Source: CAZNXJ01 sp964577115
Lineage (GTDB): Bacteria > Planctomycetota > Planctomycetia > Pirellulales > Pirellulaceae
Length of the DNA stretch: 60,642 nt
Assembly: GCA_964577115.1 (NCBI GenBank)
Contig: CAZNXJ010000029.1
Span: forward strand, 1 to 60,642
Reading direction: 5' to 3'
Below are positions 9,170 to 17,725 of this stretch, piece by piece. The position numbers and the translations under genes were made by a program. The notes under the pieces were generated by a model. That model saw nothing but the letters and a program-made list of their open reading frames with translations, was not told the DNA's origin and did not search any database. Numbering within the stretch: the first letter of the stretch is position 1; every line of letters begins with the position of its first letter.

Positions 9170-10570
9170 ATGGCGAGCGAAATTCGTGTTCCGCGGCTCG
9201 GTTGGTCCATGGAGCAGGGCGTATTTCTCGGCTGGCGCAAGCGCGAGGGAGATCGTGTCGAGCCGGGGGACATTCTTTATGAGCTCGAAGGGGAAAAGGC
9301 TGCGCAGGAAATCGAAGCGCTTGACGCAGGCATCTTGCACATCGCGCCCTCGGCGCCCGCGGCAGGCGAAACGGTTCCCGTTGGAGCTCTGCTCGGATAC
9401 CTGGCCAACGCGAATGAAACGATTGTCTGGGACGAGCCAACTCAGACGCCTACCGCTGCGCCAATCGCGCAAGCTGCGCCAGAGTCTTCGAAGCAGGCCT
9501 CGGAGCCGCTATCTGGGGCGCCCGAAGCGGCCACGGCGCAGCGAGGTCGCCGAGCGACCGCGCCGCCTTCCGTGCGTCGGCTTGCGCGCGAGCTCGGCGT
9601 TTCACTCGAGGAACTCGCCACGAGTGCGTCTGTCGGCCGAATAACGCGCGAGCTGGTCCAGGCCGCTCGGGACGGCCTTCGTCGGCTGAGCGAATCGACA
9701 GGACGGACGCAAGGCGAAGGCAATGGGGCGCGAAACCGAGCGACCCCGCGAGCTCGGCGAGCGGCACGGCGGATGGGCATATCCCTGGACCACATCCGCG
9801 GCTCGGGACGCCATGGGCGAATACGCGAGCGCGACGTATTGGCGGCCGCCGGTTCGCAAGCTGCGCCGATCCCGGGATCGGTGCGCATACCGGTCAGTCG
9901 GCGCCGCGACACAATCGCTCGGCGCATGCAAGCCAGCCAACAGCAAACGGCGCCGGTGACTCTGACTACCCGCGTCGATGCAACGAATCTGGTCAGCTTG
10001 CGAAGTCAGTTCAAAGCCGGCGGCGAAGCACTGACGGTTCCTAGCTATACCGTTATCGCCGCGAAGCTCGTCGCACTCGCCTTGGCTCGGCATCCAGAAA
10101 TGGCGGCCCAGTGGCATGAAGACGCACTGCTGCTGCCCGATCGAGAGCGGCTCGACATCGGCATCGCCGTCGATACTGAATGGGGATTGGTTGTGCCTGT
10201 CATGCGTGACGTGACGAACACGGGGCTTCGCGAGTTGGCCGCGCGATCGGTCGAACTTATCGAGCGTGCACGCGTAGGAACACTCACGGCCAGTGACCTG
10301 GAAGGCGGGCATTTTACGATTACGAACCTGGGTGCGTACGGAATCGATGGGTTCACGCCGATCATTAACTACCCGCAGTGCGCCATCCTGGGGCTCGGCG
10401 CGATCCGCCGCGAAGCCGTGTTCGGCGACGACGGACAATTCACCGCGCGCGAGCAGATGACGCTTAGCCTCACGTTCGACCATCGGCGCGTCGACGGAGC
10501 CCCCTCCGCGCGATTCCTTGCGACCGTTCGCTCGGCGTTTGAAAATCCATCGGCGTGGTTGTTGAAATAG
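9170..10570 (+). CDS. Dihydrolipoamide acyltransferase (E2) with two peripheral-subunit-binding-like domains
   Basis: The 466-residue protein has one N-terminal lipoyl domain (about 3-78) whose lipoylated lysine is probably Lys43 in LEGEKAAQEIEA. Two stretches both resemble the E1/E3-binding domain: SVRRLARELGVSLEELA, ending VGRITRE, and RARRAARRMGISLDHIRGSG, ending HGRIRERDV. The chloramphenicol-acetyltransferase-like catalytic domain follows and ends with HRRVDG, where His438 and Asp442 fit the active site. The protein forms the core of the complex with the E1 encoded immediately upstream. No E3 gene is in the window, so dihydrolipoamide dehydrogenase must be supplied from elsewhere. Confidence 0.92.
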   Translation: MASEIRVPRLGWSMEQGVFLGWRKREGDRVEPGDILYELEGEKAAQEIEALDAGILHIAPSAPAAGETVPVGALLGYLANANETIVWDEPTQTPTAAPIAQAAPESSKQASEPLSGAPEAATAQRGRRATAPPSVRRLARELGVSLEELATSASVGRITRELVQAARDGLRRLSESTGRTQGEGNGARNRATPRARRAARRMGISLDHIRGSGRHGRIRERDVLAAAGSQAAPIPGSVRIPVSRRRDTIARRMQASQQQTAPVTLTTRVDATNLVSLRSQFKAGGEALTVPSYTVIAAKLVALALARHPEMAAQWHEDALLLPDRERLDIGIAVDTEWGLVVPVMRDVTNTGLRELAARSVELIERARVGTLTASDLEGGHFTITNLGAYGIDGFTPIINYPQCAILGLGAIRREAVFGDDGQFTAREQMTLSLTFDHRRVDGAPSARFLATVRSAFENPSAWLLK

Positions 10571-10582
10571 GAAGCAGTAACT

Positions 10583-10633
10583 ACGAATGACACGAATGGT
10601 GGATGGCTTATTTGTATTATTCGTGTCATTCGT
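10583..10633. repeat. Perfect inverted repeat of CACGAAT type
   Basis: ACGAATGACACGAAT at 10583-10597 is exactly complementary to ATTCGTGTCATTCGT at 10619-10633, with a 21-base loop. It lies 12 bases after the E2 stop and may act as a terminator or mRNA-end stabiliser for the SDR-E1-E2 operon. It belongs to the same repeat family as 2037-2106. Confidence 0.8.
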
Positions 10634-10735
10634 GTCATCCGGGGTTTCTTGGTTTCTCTTTCCCCTATTTCGCGCTTGCTTCCGCAGCACGAACTTCCGA
10701 GAATACGGCGGTCCTAGCATCAAAGGGTATTGACC

Positions 10736-12103
10736 ATGCTTACGATCTGGGGGCGCCGCCCGCAGGGTGGCTTTTGTGACGGCGCGACACGTCGCGATTT
10801 TCTCGCGATTGGCGCGATGGCGTTCGGCGGATTGGCTCTGCCCGGACTATTGCGTGCCGAGGCGGCAGCGGGGCGGCGTTCGCACAAGGCGATCATTAAC
10901 ATCTTTCTCCCCGGAGGTCCCCCGCACATCGACATGTGGGACCTGAAACCGGACGCCCCTTCGGAGATTCGCGGCGAATTCCGTCCGATCAAGACGAAGG
11001 TGCCGGGCATGGAGATTTGCGAGCTATTCCCGCGGCTCGCCTCGATGGCGGACAAGTTCGCCCTCATCCGGTCGCTGGCCGACAGCGCCGGCGACCACAG
11101 TGCTTACCAGTGCATGACAGGACGGCGTCCGAACCAGCCCCCGCCGCCCGGCGGTTGGCCAGCCTACGGAGCGTGGCTTAGCAAGCTCCAGGGCCCGGTC
11201 GATCCGGCCATTCCGCCGCACCTGAGCCTCATGTACACGTGTGGCCATCGGCCGTGGGGCGAGCCGGGTGACGGAGGCTTCCTTGGCATTAGCCACGCGC
11301 CGTTCAATCTCGTGGGTCGCGAAGCGACGGTCGAACGCCGATCCGAAAACATGGTGCTCCAAGGCATCACGCTCGAACGGCTACAGGACCGCGAACAGCT
11401 GCGCAGCGCGTTCGATCGATTCCGCCGAGACGCCGATACAAGCGGTGCGATGGAGGGACTCGACGAATTCGCTGGCAAGGCGATGGGCATTCTGACATCG
11501 AACCGCCTGGCCGATGCGCTCGACCTGTCGAAGGAAGATCCGCGCGTCCTCGAGCGCTACGGCGTGGATGATCCGGCCTTCGAACGCGATGGCGCGCCAC
11601 GAATGGTTCGCAACTTCTGTCTCGCGCGGCGACTCGTCGAAGCCGGTGCTCGCGTTGTCTCGATGAACTTTACACGCTGGGATTGGCACGGCGGAGATGG
11701 CATGAACTTCGTTCAGGCACGTAAGGATTTCCCGCTGCTTGACGTCGCGCTCTCCGCATTGCTCGAAGACCTTGCTGAGCGCGGGCTCGATCAGGACGTG
11801 TCGGTAGTGGTGTGGGGCGAGTTTGGCCGCACCCCGCGCCTCAATAAAATGAATAGCCGCGACCACTGGCCGCAGGCCAATTGCGCACTATTGGCGGGCG
11901 GTGGAATGCGACTCGGCCAGGTCATCGGCGCGACGAATAAGTACGCCGAATACCCGGTCGATCGGCCTGTCACATTCCAGGAAGTCTTCGCCACGCTTTA
12001 CAACCAGGCGGGCCTCGATCTGAACTACCGCGAATTCGATCTGCGCGGCCGGCCACAGTATCTTGTGGATCCTGGCACCCAGCCGATCCGCGAATTGGTT
12101 TAA
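10736..12103 (+). CDS. DUF1501 Tat-exported protein (sulfatase-fold-like)
   Basis: The 455-residue protein begins at an ATG preceded by AAAGGG and has the twin-arginine signal TRRDFLAIGAMAFGG near residues 18-32. The mature part matches the DUF1501 family, abundant in planctomycetes: INIFLPGGPPHIDMWDLKPD near the start, EFGRTPRLN and RDHWPQANCALLAGGGM near the end. This family shares the alkaline-phosphatase/sulfatase fold in outline, but the substrate is unknown. In many planctomycete genomes DUF1501 genes sit beside a cytochrome-containing DUF1549/DUF1553 gene. Here no such partner is adjacent. Location is expected to be periplasmic. Confidence 0.92.
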   Translation: MLTIWGRRPQGGFCDGATRRDFLAIGAMAFGGLALPGLLRAEAAAGRRSHKAIINIFLPGGPPHIDMWDLKPDAPSEIRGEFRPIKTKVPGMEICELFPRLASMADKFALIRSLADSAGDHSAYQCMTGRRPNQPPPPGGWPAYGAWLSKLQGPVDPAIPPHLSLMYTCGHRPWGEPGDGGFLGISHAPFNLVGREATVERRSENMVLQGITLERLQDREQLRSAFDRFRRDADTSGAMEGLDEFAGKAMGILTSNRLADALDLSKEDPRVLERYGVDDPAFERDGAPRMVRNFCLARRLVEAGARVVSMNFTRWDWHGGDGMNFVQARKDFPLLDVALSALLEDLAERGLDQDVSVVVWGEFGRTPRLNKMNSRDHWPQANCALLAGGGMRLGQVIGATNKYAEYPVDRPVTFQEVFATLYNQAGLDLNYREFDLRGRPQYLVDPGTQPIRELV

Positions 12104-12146
12104 TCCCGCGGGTCTGTGCGGCAAGAAGGCCGCGCGCGAGCACTCG

Positions 12147-12208
12147 AGAGCCCCGGAGGCAAGGCTCGGCACATGCCGGCCATTGCCTCCGGGGCTCTTC
12201 GCTTTTTT
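12147..12208 (+). terminator. Strong intrinsic terminator after the DUF1501 gene
   Basis: A perfect 16-bp stem, AGAGCCCCGGAGGCAA (12147-12162) with its complement at 12183-12198, is followed by TCGC and six T residues at 12203-12208. It terminates the DUF1501 transcript, just before the convergent PQQ-like gene. Confidence 0.9.
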
Positions 12209-12221
12209 GAGCATCTACGAA

Positions 12222-13616
12222 TTACTGGGCCGACTGGATACAGTACACGCGCGCCGATGTGCGCAGGATCAATCGGTCGCCGGCAATGGCTGGGGTCGCC
12301 ATGCCCATATCATCATCGGCTAGTGGATTGACGTGCAGGACTTCGAACGGTCCCTCGGCGGGAAACACAAAGGTCTTGCCGTTTTCATTCATGCAAAACA
12401 CCTTCCCGTTGTAGGCCCAGGGCGACGCCGTAAAGGCTTCTCCATCGGGGATCCGCTGCCGGTCGTAGACTTCTTCGCCGGTGTGCGCGTCATAGCAGGC
12501 AAACAGGCCTCGGTCGAGAAGAACAAACAGCCGGTCGCGATAGACCAACGTCGAGGGATTGTACGGAGCCGCGCGCATGTTCGACCAGGCAATCCACTCG
12601 TTGCTCATTTCACCTTCGGCGAGTGAAATATCGCCATTGGCGCCAGGGCGGATCGCATAGATCGGCCGCAACTGATCGCCTACATAACCCGAGCTGACAT
12701 AGAGCAAACCGTCGTATTCGAACGGCGTCGCAATCGTGATGCTCGACATACCTTCGAGCGTCCACAGCAGGTTGCCTTCGAGGTCGTACGAGCGCACCTG
12801 GCCGGTGCCGGGCGTCACGATTTCTGTGCGCAGCGGGTTCTTCCACACAAAGGGCGTCGACCAGTTGCTCTTCTCATCGCGCGGGACGCGCCAAATTTCT
12901 TCACCGGTGCGTGCATCGAGAGCCAAGAGATACGAGTCAGCTTCGTTGTCGTTGACCAGGTACAGTCGCTCTTTGTGTAGCACGGGCGAAGCGGCGGTGC
13001 CCCAGCCGTAACGCATCGGCTGTGGCGGCAAAGACTTTGTCCAAACCTCGTTGCCGTCGAGATCCAGGCAGAACAATCCAACGTTGCCGAAGTAGCAGTA
13101 AACCCGTTCGCCATCGGAAACGGGAGTTTCCGACGCGTAGCTGTTCTTCAGATGAATGGGAGTGGCCGGTTTGCCTTCGTGGACTTTCCGCCGCCAGAGC
13201 TCTTCGCCGCTTTCCAAGTCCAGGCAGATCACATACCACTCGTGAATCGAATCGGGCGGCTCCGGTCGATCACCACCAAAGTAGAGTCCCTTTCTGGGCG
13301 TCTCGCCTTCGGCCTGATTTACAACCGTGGTCAGCACCACGCGTCCGCGCGTGACGATGGGCGACGACCAGCCGCGTCCAGGAATGTCGGTCTTCCACGC
13401 CACGTTCTCCGTGGCCGTCCAGCGGTCGGGCAGTGCCGGGTTCTCGGCAACACCTCGAGCTTCCGGTCCTCGGAACTGCGGCCACTCGGCATTGGCCACA
13501 TCCGCGGCGGAAAGCCGGCCGCAAATCGGACCTAGTAGAAACGTCAGTGTGGCGGCCAGACCCGCCAGCGCGTATCGCCGAGCGACGTTGGAGCGCATGG
13601 AAAGGCGTGTGCACAT
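12222..13616 (-). CDS. Exported PQQ-type beta-propeller protein
   Basis: The 464-residue protein starts at an ATG with AGGAGAG seven bases upstream. A signal peptide (basic start, then a hydrophobic stretch to about residue 37) is followed by NAEWPQFRGPEARGVAENPALP, the characteristic opening of planctomycete and verrucomicrobial PQQ-binding-like (PF13360) proteins. Tryptophan-docking blades are visible as repeated LDLESGEELWRRKV, LDARTGEEIWRV and YDAHTGEEVYDR. These proteins are usually propellers without demonstrated PQQ binding, and the catalytic Asp/Asn set of quinoprotein dehydrogenases is not evident. It is probably an extracytoplasmic binding or scaffold protein. It appears to be a single-gene transcript. 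Confidence 0.9.
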   Translation of the reverse strand: MCTRLSMRSNVARRYALAGLAATLTFLLGPICGRLSAADVANAEWPQFRGPEARGVAENPALPDRWTATENVAWKTDIPGRGWSSPIVTRGRVVLTTVVNQAEGETPRKGLYFGGDRPEPPDSIHEWYVICLDLESGEELWRRKVHEGKPATPIHLKNSYASETPVSDGERVYCYFGNVGLFCLDLDGNEVWTKSLPPQPMRYGWGTAASPVLHKERLYLVNDNEADSYLLALDARTGEEIWRVPRDEKSNWSTPFVWKNPLRTEIVTPGTGQVRSYDLEGNLLWTLEGMSSITIATPFEYDGLLYVSSGYVGDQLRPIYAIRPGANGDISLAEGEMSNEWIAWSNMRAAPYNPSTLVYRDRLFVLLDRGLFACYDAHTGEEVYDRQRIPDGEAFTASPWAYNGKVFCMNENGKTFVFPAEGPFEVLHVNPLADDDMGMATPAIAGDRLILRTSARVYCIQSAQ

Positions 13617-14066
13617 CGATCAGCTCTCCTAGAACCGGTTTTGCTGTCGTGGTCGGAGTCGGGATGGGGCGGTTCACGCCGTGGGAGATGGGAGGCGAAT
13701 TCGAGGATATCGGCGCTGCGCGCCGGTGGCCGCCGCGCAGCGCGACCGCGAGGGCAGTCAATCGAATGACAAAGTTTCCGATCTGCTTTTGTACTTTGGG
13801 CGCGCGGGGCTCGCAATCGGCCCGCTCGACACGGACCCGTACCCATTCCCCCAAGGACCGGACAACGCTGGCAAATCTGGCATCACGGGTACAGATGGCC
13901 CGGTGGATGATTTTCTCGGGGCATGACCGCTATGCGCGTCACAATCGGTTCGCGCCGGCGGCGGTCCGTTTTGAATGGCTCGCATTGTGATCTAGTTTTT
14001 GGGATGGCGGAGCCACGCGAAATGGTACACCGCTCCATCGCATCACGACGGCTTCCGGTGGAAATT
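13617..14066. other. Intergenic region between divergent genes
   Basis: About 450 bases separate the PQQ-like gene and the most conservative start of the HD-GYP gene. In-frame upstream ATGs at 13923 and 14004 could extend the HD-GYP protein, but the added residues (Arg-rich) look non-coding. No confident promoter was found. Confidence 0.35.
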
Positions 14067-15146
14067 ATGAGAGATCGGCACAGGATGGCACTGCTGGTGC
14101 TTGCCATCTCACAGATTATTTGCCTGACCTGCGGACTGTGGATTCACGACCGTTTGCTGATCGCGTCGGCTGACTCTCAGGTATCCGCCAGCGGCGCGAA
14201 AGTCTCGTCGGACGCCGCGACTTTCGAGGACCTCTCGAACTCAATGCCTGCCGTGCGAATTCTATCGATCCTTTGGATCGGAGGCCTGCAAGTCACGGCG
14301 GGGTATCTGGTGCTGAGCCGTATGCGCATCGAGTCGTCGAAGTCCGAGCGGATTTCGCAGACGCAGCTGATGCATCGAGACAAGGACCTTGTACGAACGC
14401 GCAACGCGATCGTCTTTGGTCTGGCCAAGCTGGCTGAATACCGTGACCAGGAAACAGGACTGCATCTGGAGCGCATCGCGCTGTACTCGTCGCGTCTCGC
14501 GATCGCCCTGCGGCGCAACCCGCGCTACCGGGATTTGATTACTCCAACGTTCATTCGCACGATCGGTATCAGCTCGGTGCTGCACGACATCGGCAAGGTG
14601 GCGATTCGCGATGCGGTGTTGCGCAAACCCGGAATGTTTGACCCTGAAGAGCGCGAGCACATGAACCGCCATACGTCGATCGGCGGAGATTGCATTCGCC
14701 AGATCGAAGTGCGGCTCGGTACCAGCAATTTTTTGCAAATGGCGCGCGACATCGCCCTGTATCACCACGAAAACTGGGACGGCACCGGTTATCCGCACGG
14801 GCTCGAAGGCGAACAGATTCCGCTGTGCGCGCGCATCGTGGCGCTAGCTGATGTGTATGACGCCCTGTCGGTAAAGCGTGTGTACAAGGAGGCGTACCCT
14901 CATGAACGGTGCGTCGAAATCATCCGCAACGAGGCGGCCCGGCGGCTCGATCCGGGCATTGTGGAAACGTTTTTGAAAATCGCGCCGGAATTCGCCGACA
15001 TCGCCGCTCGCTTCCGTGACGCTCAGCGCGATGCCACGGACGGGGCTTCGACGGAGCGGAGTTCCGACGCGGCGAGTGAATCGCTGCTCAACCGTGTATT
15101 GGGGCTCGATGAAATCGCCGCTGAGCCTGCGGCGGCCGAAGTGTAA
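14067..15146 (+). CDS. Membrane-anchored HD-GYP domain protein (c-di-GMP phosphodiesterase type)
   Basis: With the start at 14067 (GGTGG six bases upstream) the protein has 359 residues. Two hydrophobic segments, about 7-33 and 65-85, bracket a small extracytoplasmic loop. The cytoplasmic HD-GYP domain has HLERIALYSSRLA, the HD pair in VLHDIGKVAIRD (H173/D174), HTSIGG, and HHENWDGTGYPHGL at about 233-246 with the GYP signature intact. All expected metal ligands seem present, so hydrolysis of cyclic di-GMP is the likely reaction. The next gene encodes a membrane protein with a decayed HD domain, hinting at a pair. Starts at 14004 or 13923 are possible. Confidence 0.88.
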   Translation: MRDRHRMALLVLAISQIICLTCGLWIHDRLLIASADSQVSASGAKVSSDAATFEDLSNSMPAVRILSILWIGGLQVTAGYLVLSRMRIESSKSERISQTQLMHRDKDLVRTRNAIVFGLAKLAEYRDQETGLHLERIALYSSRLAIALRRNPRYRDLITPTFIRTIGISSVLHDIGKVAIRDAVLRKPGMFDPEEREHMNRHTSIGGDCIRQIEVRLGTSNFLQMARDIALYHHENWDGTGYPHGLEGEQIPLCARIVALADVYDALSVKRVYKEAYPHERCVEIIRNEAARRLDPGIVETFLKIAPEFADIAARFRDAQRDATDGASTERSSDAASESLLNRVLGLDEIAAEPAAAEV

Positions 15147-15249
15147 CCCGGCAGCACGCCGCCACCCGGGGCGTGCTGATCCGCATGAACCAGAGATCGA
15201 CGAACCGCGGACCAAGCACCGCAAGTACGCAACACGAAAGGCGAACGCC

Positions 15250-16212
15250 ATGGGCACAAAGACGTTTATCTCGGAGCGCAAGACCGAGTTCATGCTGTTC
15301 CTGATCTGCCTGGCGCTGGCCACGCTGTTGCATTACGTGGTGGGCTTCAAGACTGTCGTCTTGAATCTTTTCTACTTGCCGGTTGTGCTGGCGGCGTTTT
15401 ATCTCGGACGGCAGCGAGCCGGCGTGCTCGCGCTCGTCTGTGTTCTGCTCGCCTCGGTCGTCGCCGTCAATCATCTCGAAGATTTCAACTCGAGCAGCTC
15501 GCCCATCGTCGTCGGACTCGCGCTCACCGTTTGGGCCGCGGTGATGGGCCTGAACGCCATTTTTGTGGGAACGTTAAGCGACGAGCGATCGGCGAAGATT
15601 CTAGAGCTACACGACGCGTATCTGGGCGTCGTCGAGGTGCTGACGCGGTACCTGAAGCGAGCGGACCCCGAGTTGACCGACCGCACGCTGCGCATCTCGT
15701 CGCTAAGCCAGGAGGTCGCTCGGCAGATGCGGCTCTCCGATCGCGAGGTGGATGACATTCGCGTTGCCTCGATGCTCCAGGATATGGAGCACATTGAGGT
15801 GACGGCGAAGGTGATTCATCGCGCGGTGGGCGATCTACGCGACACTGGGCATACGTTCCAGGGGAGCGACCTCGTGCAGTCGCTCGGTTCCGTGCTCACC
15901 GGCGCTCTGCCCCTGCTGATCAACGGAGCGGACGAACTCGAACAGGCATTTCAACCGGATGAGCCGGCCGGTCGAGGCGAAGTGCCCTTCGGTGCGCGCA
16001 TTATCCAGACGGTGCGGCGCTACGTGGAACTGACGGGCGGAGCGCACGGCGGACTTAGTCCGAAGGAAGCAATTCAGACGCTGCGAGGCGATCTGGAGTT
16101 CGAGCATCATCCGGCAGTCGTTCATGCCCTGGAACAGGTGGTGACGGCGCCAGGCGATCTGGTCAACGATCGCTTGCGGGCTCTTGAAAACCTGGTGCGG
16201 ATGAGCCCTTGA
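15250..16212 (+). CDS. Membrane protein with degenerate HD domain, partner of the upstream HD-GYP protein
   Basis: The start at 15250 follows GAAAGGCGAACGCC, giving 320 residues. Three or four hydrophobic segments occupy about 13-108 (LFLICLALATLLHYVVG, VVLNLFYLPVVLAAFYLG, ALVCVLLASVVAV, VVGLALTVWAAVMGLNAIFVG), resembling a membrane-bound sensor module. The C-terminal part aligns by eye with the HD-GYP domain of the preceding gene, but the HD signature HDIGKVAI is QDMEHIEV (about 177-184) and no GYP motif remains. Catalytic activity is therefore unlikely, and a regulatory or dimerisation role is more plausible. It follows the HD-GYP gene by 103 bases on the same strand. Confidence 0.78.
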   Translation: MGTKTFISERKTEFMLFLICLALATLLHYVVGFKTVVLNLFYLPVVLAAFYLGRQRAGVLALVCVLLASVVAVNHLEDFNSSSSPIVVGLALTVWAAVMGLNAIFVGTLSDERSAKILELHDAYLGVVEVLTRYLKRADPELTDRTLRISSLSQEVARQMRLSDREVDDIRVASMLQDMEHIEVTAKVIHRAVGDLRDTGHTFQGSDLVQSLGSVLTGALPLLINGADELEQAFQPDEPAGRGEVPFGARIIQTVRRYVELTGGAHGGLSPKEAIQTLRGDLEFEHHPAVVHALEQVVTAPGDLVNDRLRALENLVRMSP

Positions 16213-16389
16213 GGCGAAAACCAGGTCGCTAATCCGCGGCGATCCGGGCATAATCACTCTGTCTGCGAAGCGCGCTGGCTGCTCGGCGTGGATCGTTGCG
16301 GATTACCGCCGATCGGAATGGTTCTTGCTCCGCCCCACGGATCTCCAGAAACTGCCGGATGCCCGCCATTCGTACGGAGACGCATTGCG

Positions 16390-17712
16390 ATGCAGCCTTC
16401 GATGCCCGTTGAAAGCCGCAGTCATGACTTTCATGTGGTCGTAATCGGAGGCGGTTTCGGCGGCTTGAACGCCGTCCGCGAGCTCGCGGGTGCTCCCGTG
16501 CGCGTGACGCTGGTGGATCGCCGCAACTATCACCTGTTTCAGCCGCTGCTGTACCAGGTGGCGATGGGCGAACTGTCGCCGGCGAATATCTCGGCGCCCC
16601 TGCGTTCGATTCTGCGGCGCCAGCGGAACTGCGAAGTCTATATGGATGAGGTGATCGACTTCGATCCCGAGCAGCGGCGCGTGATCATGGCCGGAGGCCA
16701 CTTGACCTACGACGTGCTGGTGCTCGCCGCCGGTGCGCGCACCAGTTACTTTGGCAACTCCGAGTGGCCCAAAGTGGCGCCGGGTCTGAAGTCCATCGAG
16801 GATGCCACGGAGATCCGGCGCCGCGTGCTGACTGCGTTCGAACTGGCCGAGCGCGAACGGGATCCCGAGCGGCGGCAGAAGCTTCTGACGTTCGTCGTCG
16901 TCGGAGCTGGGCCGACGGGCGTCGAGCTGGCCGGGACGCTCGCCGAAATGGCTCGCTTCACCTTGAAGAATGATTTTCGGAATATCGATCCATCGAACGC
17001 GCGGATCTTGTTGGTGGATATGGGGCGCGTGCTATCGCCCTACCCCGAAGATCTGTCCGCACGTGCGGCGCGGGATCTGGAACGCATCGGTGTGACGATT
17101 CGTACGGGCGCCCGAGTCCAGAATATTACCGAAGATCATGTGGTGCTCGAGGTCGATGGACAGCAGGAAACAATTCCTTGCCGCACCGTTCTATGGGCCG
17201 CTGGCGTTCAGGCGTCGCCGCTCGCCAAAAAACTGGCCGAACGAACCGGTGCCCTCACGGATCGCGCGGGCCGCATTCAGGTGCAACCCGACCTGACACT
17301 TCCCAACCATCCCGAGATCTTCGCGATCGGGGATCTCGCGGTACTGAATGATGAAAAAGGCAAGCCGCTACCAGGCATCGCACCGGTCGCCATTCAGCAG
17401 GGACGCTATGTGGCACGTGCCATTCGAGCGCGACTGGCGGGACGGAAGATCGAGCCGTTTCGCTACCGTGATTACGGCATGATGGCCACGGTCGGTCGCG
17501 CTTCGGCCATCGCGCTGATCGGCGGACGCAAGTTCAAAGGATTCATCGCGTGGGTGCTCTGGTTGTTCATCCACCTGATGCAAATCGTCCGCTTTCAGAA
17601 TCGCATCCTGGTGCTGATCCAGTGGGCGTGGAACTATCTCACGTTCAATCGCTCGGCGCGGTTAATTACCTCGGAAGGTCAAACCACGGATGACACGGAT
17701 GGGCACGGATAG
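16390..17712 (+). CDS. ndh: Type II NADH:quinone dehydrogenase (FAD-dependent, NDH-2)
   Basis: The ATG at 16390 (GGAG upstream) gives 440 residues. The FAD-binding dinucleotide fold VVVIGGGFGGLNAVREL is at about 16-32, the NAD-binding fold VVVGAGPTGVELAGTLAEM lies in the middle, and the second FAD motif is HPEIFAIGDLAVL. The C-terminal region (KFKGFIAWVLWLFIHL onward) is the hydrophobic/amphipathic membrane anchor typical of NDH-2. It should oxidise NADH and reduce quinone at the inner face of the membrane without pumping protons. The last nine residues, TTDDTDGHG, and the TAG are encoded by a CACGGAT-type repeat, so the original C-terminus may have been altered. Confidence 0.9.
   Translation: MQPSMPVESRSHDFHVVVIGGGFGGLNAVRELAGAPVRVTLVDRRNYHLFQPLLYQVAMGELSPANISAPLRSILRRQRNCEVYMDEVIDFDPEQRRVIMAGGHLTYDVLVLAAGARTSYFGNSEWPKVAPGLKSIEDATEIRRRVLTAFELAERERDPERRQKLLTFVVVGAGPTGVELAGTLAEMARFTLKNDFRNIDPSNARILLVDMGRVLSPYPEDLSARAARDLERIGVTIRTGARVQNITEDHVVLEVDGQQETIPCRTVLWAAGVQASPLAKKLAERTGALTDRAGRIQVQPDLTLPNHPEIFAIGDLAVLNDEKGKPLPGIAPVAIQQGRYVARAIRARLAGRKIEPFRYRDYGMMATVGRASAIALIGGRKFKGFIAWVLWLFIHLMQIVRFQNRILVLIQWAWNYLTFNRSARLITSEGQTTDDTDGHG
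17684..17712. repeat. CACGGAT-type dispersed repeat, single arm
   Basis: Three units (CCACGGATG, ACACGGATG, GGCACGGATAGG) run through the 3' end of the NDH-2 gene and provide its stop codon. It is related to the repeats at 1264, 2037, 10583 and 35850. Confidence 0.75.
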
Positions 17713-17725
17713 GAGGATGGATGTG

